Shown here: piece by piece, positions 57,116-64,000 of the stretch
Layout of the letters: each line of letters begins with the position of its first letter
Position numbering within the stretch: the stretch's first letter is position 1
From: Icerya purchasi
Lineage: Eukaryota; Arthropoda; Insecta; Hemiptera; Monophlebidae
Direction: 5' to 3'
NCBI GenBank assembly: GCA_039619475.1
Contig: CM077116.1
Coordinates: forward strand, 17,295,443 to 17,359,442
Length of the DNA: 64,000 nucleotides
Translations under genes and position numbers: made by a program
The notes under the pieces: model-generated
What the model was told of the DNA's origin: nothing
Seen by the model: the letters and a program-made list of their open reading frames with translations, nothing else
The model's database searches: none

Positions 57116-58860
57116 CATTCAATTTTAAAAAATTTACGAAAGTTTAACACTTGTCAACACAATTCTTGATATTATAAATTTTTTAAATTTGTAGATAAAC
57201 GTGCAACTCAGTTCTCTTATAAACTACCGATCAAATTGAAAATAATTTTAATAGCTACGTATTTATAATTTTAAAACTACGAAATAGCTAAATCATACAT
57301 ATACCAAAAATCAGATAAAAGTCAATAGCTCACCTTTTGGCATTTAGAGTTTTTTTTTTTAATCAACACGCTTTTAACATCAGAATATAGCAACATGAAT
57401 CCTTCAAAATTTTAAAATTTAAGAGCTTAAATATTAAAATAAAAGGGGAATTTTGTGCCATTTTGTCAGTTTTATAATACGAATAATGTAGAGTTAAAAA
57501 AAAAAGGTAAAAAACGGTTACGTTACAAGTAATTCGTAAGAAACAGAGCGATCAATTATTATATCAAGCATCCCGTTTTGGAAATAAAATTTCATTTATT
57601 TTATAGAAAAAAAAAACATGCTAAACTACAATGTTACCATTACGATAAATATGCGGAGGAACAAAAAACCAAAAGACGAAGAATCCGCGTTAAATAAATT
57701 AAAAATATTATCTTTGTGAACAAATAAAAAGGTGTGTTCATACAGTACACGTAATACATACAGCAGACGTTCCATAGCGACTAGTAGTCAGCTTATTATA
57801 ATGTAAACTGCTAACGTCAGAAATAAAAAGAATTACGGCGTGGGAAGCATTTTTATTAAACATCTGTATTTTTTGGTTCGTTAATTGAATGCATTATCTG
57901 CTTTTTTTTGCTCTTTCCGATACGTTAATGGCAATTTTGGTTTTACTTTTTCGTTCCGTAGTTTTATTAGTTAAATATGTGATTTACCCATTTGTCTTCT
58001 TGAAAGTACACATTTTCCGTGATAGGTCTTCAAGTTATTATATATTAGATATTGACGGAAATAATCGTATTTTCAGGAGAAATTTATTGGTTTTTATGTA
58101 ATATAATGTGTACTATACGATTTTCTGTTGCAAGATATTCATCAAAATATGCGGGTTTTATTGCGTTTTCGATCTTATAAAATTCGTTCACTAATTTACT
58201 TTCATTTTATTTTTTTTCTTCTTTCTAAACATCAGCTATGGATTTATGTAAAGCGGCGTTATTTTTATTATTAATATTCCATTTGAGTAAGTAACCTGTG
58301 GTGTGATATTTATTTATTTCGTAATTTACGATATACTTTTTATTTTCTTCTTTCGATAAAGTGAATAAAATATATTTCCTTAATTTACTAGATGATAGAG
58401 GTATATTAATTGTACACATTTCATCGCGGAATTAATTTTGAGACAAGTAGTTCTTAGCATAGCGGAAACAATTGAAGCACATTCTGAAATAGTACTACCA
58501 GTAGGTTTTTTGCTCATGTAAACATCGGTATGAATTGTTTCAAACATGTAGTCTACAATCACTACTCGTTTCTCGATTAAAACTGGCAGTAATCACATGT
58601 AGAATAATTAGAAGAGTTTAGTGTTGTGTTTGAAAAAATTTATACACTGTGATTATAATTATGATATATCGAAAAAAACGTAAATATCCAATTTTTTAAA
58701 CGTGTATTTTATTATTTAGCGTTTGATCTGTTGGTAGTGCTATAAATATTTGTAAAAATTTTAGTCGGTTTGGAAAATATGATACTTTTGTTAAATTATT
58801 TGCTACGAGGACAATTGAAATAGTAATCGCAGGTATAAAATTATACGTTATATATATTTT
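57116..58860. other. AT-rich non-coding stretch
   Basis: Open frames at 57889-58101 (+) and 58225-58562 (-) have no recognisable domain. The latter lie downstream of the Jockey/I-like fragment on the same strand but show no reverse-transcriptase motif. A C9-10 run lies near 58870. Confidence 0.45.
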
Positions 58861-58879
58861 TCAGGAACTCCCCCCCCCC

Positions 58880-59735
58880 ACATAGTTCATTTTCGAATTA
58901 CGAGAACGTGTCCCCTGTAAATAGCATTGTTTACAGAACAATTTACAATAATTGTATTAAATATTATAAAAACGTAATTGAGCTCGCTTAAAGTAATAGG
59001 GCTATTATATTCATCGGCGTTATTATTATTAAAAGTTATCGGGAATTTCTCTTTTTTAGTTTTATGCAATACGAAATTTTGAGAGTAAACCAATGACGAC
59101 GATTCATGACTGAAGTGTGTGGAAAACACATTTGCCACCCCAGAGGGTTCAGCTAATGGGCAGTTGTTTATTTTGACAGGAAATTGGTGGAAAGGTAGAA
59201 ATGCCGCTTATTAATTTAATTTTACATCAAATTGTTCGGTTGCATGTGCTTTGAGTTCTAGTAGAAACAAAGGCTGTCCATGCCTCCTGTTTCTTCCGGC
59301 GGATTACATCACGTGCGGCAGCATGGGGTTTCCTAAAAGCAATGAGATCAGAGGCTAGGTGTGTAAATTTATATCTTCAGAGGGCTTTTTTCCTTGAAGG
59401 AATCGCTATATGAACTTCGCTACACCACCAAAGGACGAACCGTGGGATTGGGATGGGTCAAGATTTGGGAATAGATATATTGGCAGCAGCAGTTAGTTTA
59501 TCTGAGAAAGTTGTAATATTTTCTTGCACTAAAGGGGAGGAAGAGACATGGTTCCGAGAAGAGAAGTGATAGTACTCCAGTTTGCTTTTTAATAATTAAA
59601 TTTTGGAGACGGCGAATGATAAATTGCATTGGTGTTGGCTGGAGATATGAGGATGGGAAAATGATCGCTAGAGAAGGTGTCTTGTAGTACAGTGGATTCA
59701 ACTTTAGGATAGAATGAAGAGGAAATAAAAGCAAG
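58880..59735 (-). mobile_element. Jockey/I-like retrotransposon, endonuclease end to RT start
   Basis: Read on the minus strand from 59735: NLAFISSSFYPKVESTVLQD followed by TFSSDHFPILIS is the end of an APE-type endonuclease, with the conserved S-D-H motif. Farther on, KQEAWTAFVSTRTQST fits the linker, and ANVFSTHFSHESSS followed by YNSPITLSELNYVFIIFN fits the segment that precedes the reverse-transcriptase fingers. Stops and frameshifts break it, and the palm (F/Y-x-D-D) is absent. The endonuclease start is missing at 59735, where the RTE element begins, so this is one half of an element split or truncated there. Confidence 0.65.
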
Positions 59736-59749
59736 ATTCGCCCCATGTA

Positions 59750-60101
59750 TCAACTGCTTCCATCCAAGCCTGTCACCGGTTTTCTTCTTTAATTTCGGAT
59801 AAGTCGTTATTCCACTTTCTTTTAGCACTGTGTCAATGAGTGTTATTCGTGGTCTTCCGCGTGGATTTTTCCCCATTATCTTACCTTCGATAACATCCTT
59901 AGGGATATTTTGGTTCTGACGGAATGCATGGCCTAACCACTTAAGTCGCCTCTTGCGGATATTTTGTAGTATACTTCTTTTTTCCTTTAATCTTTCTAGT
60001 ACTAGTTTGTTATTTATTTTCTCGACCCAACTAATTTTCTGTACGCGCCGCCAACACCACATTTCAAATGCTTCTAATTTATCGCGATCTCTTTTTTTCA
60101 T
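59750..60101 (-). pseudogene. RTE element: C-terminal tail of the polyprotein
   Basis: The minus-strand frame reads RDRDKLEAFEMWCWRRVQKI, then NKLVLERLKEKR, RRLKWLGHAFRQNQNIPKDV followed by IEGKIMGKNPRGRPRITLID, then GDRLGWKQLIHGA. This is the C-terminal domain typical of RTE-type elements (E-M-W-x-W-R-R, K-W-x-G-H-x-x-R, G-R-P-R-x-T). The open frame continues past 59750 into a different retrotransposon's endonuclease, so the apparent 170-residue protein is a chance fusion at the insertion junction. Confidence 0.75.
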
Positions 60102-60280
60102 TACCCATGATTCCGCACCTTAAAGCGCCACTGAACATACCAAAGTTTTAACCATGTTTTTGCGTATGCTGACGGACATTATTTTCTATGTAATAAATGT
60201 GTATAGTTGTCGTTTAAAGTTTTTTTCCCCATTGCTATGCGATTGTTAATCTCCTGCGAACAATCCATGTTATGTGTTAT

Positions 60281-61297
60281 CTACTGTCTTAAATATCTGA
60301 ATGATTTTATCTGTTCTTTTATGTCGTTTCTCAGTTTTATCTTTATTTGAGGGCAGACCTTGCCAATTACCATCACTTTTGTTTTCCTAGTGTTAATTTT
60401 CATACCGTACTTTTCCATTACTACAGCTAATTTACGAATCATTTCTGCAAGTGTTTTGGAACTGCCTGCAAGTAATACTTGATCATCGGCGAATTTAATT
60501 ACATGCAATCTTTTGCCTCCAATTTTAATCCCTTATTTAAATCCGCTGAACGTTTCATTTATAATCATTTCCGCAAATACGTTAAATAGGTCAGGTGACA
60601 GCAGACTCCCTGCCTCACTCCTTTACTTATCTCTGTTTTTTCTGACTCGATGTCATTGGTTTTAACAACTTTTTGTCTGCTATATAAATTATAAATTGTT
60701 GTAATTAATGATTTTGAACATCCTATTCAGCTTAACAACGGAAAAAGGTCACTCCAAGGCACTCTGTCGAAAGTCTTCTCGTAGTCTATGAAGGCTACAT
60801 ATAGACTTCTGCCACAGTTTATCATGCGTTCTCCTGCTATCCGTAGCAGAGCAATTGCGTTTCGCGTTGAATGACCTTTCCTGAAACCATATTGCGTCTC
60901 GTCTAGGTACTGATCTATTTGTAGCTGCAAATGCTTTTTGATTATCCTAAGTAGTATCTTAGACGCGTGTGGTATTAGAACAATGGTCCTGTAGTCTTTG
61001 CAGTTCTTTTGCCTCTCTTGTTTTGGGTATAGGAACTATAACTGATTGGCAGTGTTCTTCCGGCCATATTTTCTTCGTCATTATATTCTGTATCATATTA
61101 AATAACATGTTCTTTACTTTTTGGCCGCTAGCTTTCCACAGTTCCGCTGGTATGTTATCTATTCCTGTAGCTTTGTTATTTGGTAGTTGATGCAAGGCCC
61201 TTTCAAACTCTTCTCGAAGTAGAGTATCGCTTTCCTCTTCTTGTCTATGCATTTTGTCCATGGTCCATTTTGTTGTTTGTTCGTACAGATCCTCCAT
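60281..61297 (-). pseudogene. RTE element: reverse transcriptase domain
   Basis: Blocks in order on the minus strand: HQLPNNKATGIDNIPAELWK and SVIVPIPKTREAKELQRLQD (61297-60959); DETQYGFRKGHSTRNAIALL followed by SLYVAFIDYEKTFDRVPW (60930-60727); SPDLFNVFAEMIIN, then HVIKFADDQVLLAGSSKTLA followed by MEKYGMKINTRKTKVM (to 60281). The fingers motif, the F-x-D-Y-x-K-x-F-D-x-V palm motif and the F-A-D-D catalytic box are all present, but in three different frames. If intact, it would copy the element's RNA at a nicked target. Confidence 0.85.
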
Positions 61298-61372
61298 ATA
61301 TCTTTTTCATGTCAGCGCTATTTCTACAGAACTTTAACATGGTTTCCCGTTGGTTTTGTATAGTGTGCGTTT

Positions 61373-61776
61373 TTACACCCCAGTATCTCGTTCAGAGAAC
61401 TGCTTTATTTTCCTATACGCAATATCCATACGGCAATTCTTTAAGTCATCTTCAATTTCAGCACACTGTGACTCCCGCCATTTTTCTTTAGTTTTCCTGC
61501 ATTCCCGAATTATGCTATTTTTCAATGCGTTATATTTCTTTTGGTTTCGCTCGATGTATTCATTGTAGGTTTCAGCTTTCTTCTGTCCTCTATCATCTTT
61601 AGGATTTTGTTCGTTATCCATGGTTTACATTGTTTATTTTGTTTCTTCCCAACTAATTTTTCTGCCGCACGGGTTATTAAGTTCTTTACCACTGACCAAT
61701 TTTGTTCTGTATCTGTTGTTTGCTCTTCCATTTCCATAAGTTTATCGGTCATTTCTGCAAACTTACTTTTAACCAT
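61373..61776 (-). pseudogene. RTE element: linker between endonuclease and RT
   Basis: Two overlapping minus-strand frames encode basic, helix-rich segments: KSKFAEMTDKLMEMEEQTTD, then KPWITNKILKMIEDRRKLK; and EYIERNQKKYNALKNSIIRE, then KWRESQCAEIED. The K-P-W-I-T-x-x-I-L-x-x-M-x-x-R-R block is usual in the linker of RTE and related elements. Confidence 0.7.
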
Positions 61777-61818
61777 ATCGTCTTTTATTTTTGTCAGGTT
61801 CCATTTGTTCGGTGCCTT

Positions 61819-62305
61819 CTAAGTATAACGTCTTCTGTATGACACCCTAAACCAAGTGTTCATTATTACCATCCTTTCCTGTTTGCAGAAATCCATCAGA
61901 CGTTGTCCACGGTCGTTTCTTTTGCTTAATCCAAAACTACCTATTACCGGCTTATCCTCTCCTTCGCCAACCACTGCGTTCCAATCGCCCATAATTATTG
62001 TATTGTTATCTGCTGCGGTTCCTCTTAGTAAGTTTTCTATCTGTTCGTATATAGCGTCTACCGCTTCGTCATCTGCTGTAGTGGTTGGCATATTAATATA
62101 TTAACTGGTTTCGCTGCTATTTCTATTTTGATCAGTCTGTTTTCTACTACATTTACACTAATTAGAGCATCGGCGATATGCTTTTGGCATAAAATTGCCA
62201 CATCTCTTTGTCCGTTTTTACTACCATAGTGCATTATGTGGGTATTGCCGCTTCTAAATTCCCCTTCTATGGACCATCTCGTTTCTGATAGCCCTAAAAG
62301 TCTAT
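61819..62305 (-). pseudogene. RTE element: APE-type endonuclease
   Basis: The minus strand reads LLGLSETRWSIEGEFRSGNT, then KNGQRDVAILCQKHIADALI and ENRLIKIEIAAKPVNI. After a frameshift come MPTTTADDEAVDAIYEQIEN, then TIIMGDWNAVVGEGEDKPVI and GSFGLSKRNDRGQRLMDFCK. The E-T-R-W, P-T-T and G-D-W-N-A motifs are the metal- and DNA-binding landmarks of APE-like endonucleases. The final S-D-H-x-x part is lost in the following frame break. Confidence 0.82.
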
Positions 62306-62916
62306 TTTGTTATTGGACATTTCTTGTTTTATATTTTCTAATTTACCTATTCTTATCATTGTTCCTTTATTTGAATTTTGGCCCGATGCGGGGATTTCGC
62401 TCGCTGAATATCTGAGGGGCCCCGCTATGATGTCCCCTCTTATCTTGTCCGACTCCGTTAAATTGGACGGCTTCGTTACTGCTTATTCCATTCTGTTGAT
62501 TATATATGGTTTACTAGGGAATTGTACAGCGGTGGTTTCTCGTTGCCTTCCGCCGGATTTTCTGTCGGGGTTTACTCCCCTAGCCGAAAGGACTCGGTTT
62601 CCAGGCGCCGGATACTCGCCTATTCGCTCTAGATTGGTATTTACCAATCCGACTGGGGCACATATGTCTCGTGCGAGTTGCTGATAGTCTGCTGTTATTA
62701 ATGCAGTGCTAAAGCTTAACGATATTTAATGAAGGGGCACAACTATTCATTCGGCGTATGCTAGTCGGTTATGCATAAAAAAAACCCCCCAAAAAACAGG
62801 ATCTTGTAACCGAGATTAGAATAAGAGTGCTTAAACATAAACGAACGATATACACAATAAGTTCGACGTTTGGCATGCTTAATGCTGACGCGTGGGTTAC
62901 GACTTCAATTGATGGT

Positions 62917-63420
62917 TTAAAGCTTATTGATGAGTTTTATGAGCTTCATTTTTAGTTGGGGATCATTGATGTGTGGTTTGCAGGAGTTGATAATGGCAAT
63001 CAGATGGTTAGGATTTGTGGCAGATTTGTTGAAAGTGGGTAGCGAATCCTTAGAATTTACTGCCGATTCTATGAAGAATATGAACTGCTCATGGGTCGGT
63101 AAGAAATGCGGAGAGGCACGTTCGCCTTGAGTGAAAGGAGTGCTGTTCGGATAATACTAGTTAGCTGCTTTTGGGCGGCTTTATTAACATTATTGAAATC
63201 CATAGACTAAACTGCGTCATCTCTATTTAACTTGGATTCATCAGTACCACGGTCCATAGAAATATTTGCGGGAGCGTGCGCAGTTTTCGTTGCTGCTGCG
63301 CTAGGAGATAGGCGATGCTCTGGTTCATCATCTTCCGATTTCTTGTAGGTCGACGGAGTTGATGTTGGAAGCAGAAGTACGCTGAGACCTTGTGCTGCAG
63401 TGCGGGCTATGGAAATACTT
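62917..63420 (-). pseudogene. Gag-like ORF1 remnant of a Jockey/I-like element
   Basis: On the minus strand a low-complexity Ser/Thr/Pro-rich region near 63390-63250 leads, after a stop and a frameshift, to FTQGERASPHFLPTHEQFIF, then FIESAVNSKDSLPTFNKSAT and LIAIINSCKPHINDPQLKMK, ending KLINKL-stop at 62917. It resembles the C-terminal block of ORF1 proteins in insect Jockey/I-type retrotransposons (L-x-x-x-x-F-x-x-F-x-E...D-P...I-x-x-I-Y-P-x-I-x-D-R-x-x-K-x-K). It is on the same strand as the endonuclease fragment beyond the RTE element and may be the 5' half of that element. Confidence 0.45.
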
Positions 63421-63539
63421 CGTCAATTGAATGAAAATATAGAGATAATCCATTCCTATTAGCGACGAATTCGAGAAAAGTTTTGGTGACCATTTGTGCA
63501 GTGTATTGTTTTGTAACTTTTTTAATTCTAACATTAGAT

Positions 63540-64000
63540 TCGCTCGTTGATTTGTTGTGATCTTTTTTGATGTTTATCTGACAATATCGATAAAAACAGA
63601 GACGACAATATCAACAGTATTTATTTTATGGAATTCGTAATATAGTAGTTATAAAATTTTTACAATATACTTCATTATTAAATAATGTTCACGATAATTT
63701 TCTGGCATCATAAATTTTTATTGTTCCCTATCAGTCCTAATATAATTAATTAAATTTTTATGTCCTTTTTTGTAGTTTATTACTGATTACACGGTCGTGA
63801 GAGTAGCGAGTGGTAGAGGAAAGGCGTTAGCGTTTTTATTTCTGATACTGGTCGATACTATTAACATTAGCATATCCGTGACGCACGTGACGCGAACCCA
63901 TAAGTTTTTTCCCTACCAAAAATCACTAAACGTGCCTAAAGAAGTTTTCACTTCAAAAAAGAAAAAGAGCTGAAATAAGTAGTGGAAAAATTAGCTAACT
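63540..64000. other. AT-rich non-coding stretch at the window end
   Basis: I see no gene, RNA or mobile-element signal here. Confidence 0.5.

Larger units (their letters stand above)
59735..62748 (-). mobile_element. RTE-clade non-LTR retrotransposon, nearly full length but broken
   Basis: Running from about 62748 down to 59735, the element has a 5' region (62310-62748) shared with 47985-48240, then an APE endonuclease, a linker, a reverse transcriptase and an RTE-type tail in the correct order. The endonuclease resembles the CFDP2-like enzymes typical of RTE/BovB elements. At least five frameshifts or stops separate the blocks, so it is inactive. No poly(A) tail is seen, as usual for RTE elements. 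The boundary at 59735 is inferred from the switch to a different element's endonuclease. Confidence 0.8.

Noticed and set aside
1..64000. CRISPR arrays, prokaryotic operons, phage or plasmid modules
   Set aside because: No regularly spaced repeats, ribosome-binding-site-led gene strings or bacterial gene families were seen; the sequence is eukaryotic.

Overview
This window looks like nuclear DNA from an arthropod, most likely an insect. It is AT-rich and gene-poor, with long introns, GT-AG splice sites, many homopolymer and (TA)n runs, and dense remains of insect-type transposable elements. No prokaryotic operons, CRISPR arrays or rRNA/tRNA genes were seen. The species cannot be named from the sequence alone.

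I can support one host gene. It is on the + strand, with coding exons at 22633-22644, 25102-25180 and 39818-40923. The exons join in frame into a 398-residue secreted protein with a clear signal peptide. The mature chain is rich in Ser, Gly, Tyr and Ala, and has no Cys, Trp or Met. The layout (a 4-codon first exon, an intron inside the signal peptide, then one large repetitive exon) is typical of insect cuticle, eggshell, silk or glue-type structural proteins. The chitin-binding Rebers-Riddiford motif was not seen. Intron 2 is 14.6 kb and holds transposon debris. Two overlapping polyadenylation signals lie about 0.5 kb after the stop codon.

The rest is mostly mobile-element sequence. Left flank (1-22 kb): a mariner relic (about 2.8-3.2 kb), a hAT relic (about 4.0-5.1 kb), the tail of a non-LTR element (about 9.0-9.8 kb), a possible piggyBac C-terminus (about 13.1 kb), a Penelope-like element arranged as a 2.2-kb inverted repeat with hammerhead ribozymes (13.66-15.85 kb), a Jockey-like 3' end (16.4-16.8 kb), three 3' fragments of one RNase H-bearing non-LTR family (17.1-19.0 kb) and an RTE tail (about 19.1-19.5 kb).

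Right flank (41-64 kb): another copy of the RNase H family (42.2-42.8 kb), a second Penelope-like inverted repeat with two more hammerhead motifs (43.17-44.17 kb), and a cluster made of a tRNA-derived SINE, a TTAA-flanked non-autonomous piggyBac element, an RTE 5' relic and a second SINE copy in the opposite orientation (46.4-48.8 kb). Beyond these lie a longer copy of the RNase H family (51.0-52.5 kb), a hAT transposase relic (about 54.2-54.5 kb), a non-autonomous hAT element with a perfect 8-bp target duplication and two exon-like repeats (55.26-57.11 kb), and an RTE element (59.7-62.7 kb, minus strand) that appears to be inserted into an older Jockey/I-like element.

The most notable signals are the four hammerhead ribozyme motifs in two unrelated Penelope-like insertions, all with a loopless palindromic stem III, and the hAT element carrying duplicated exon-like segments. 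All transposase and reverse-transcriptase reading frames seen are truncated or broken, so none looks autonomous.
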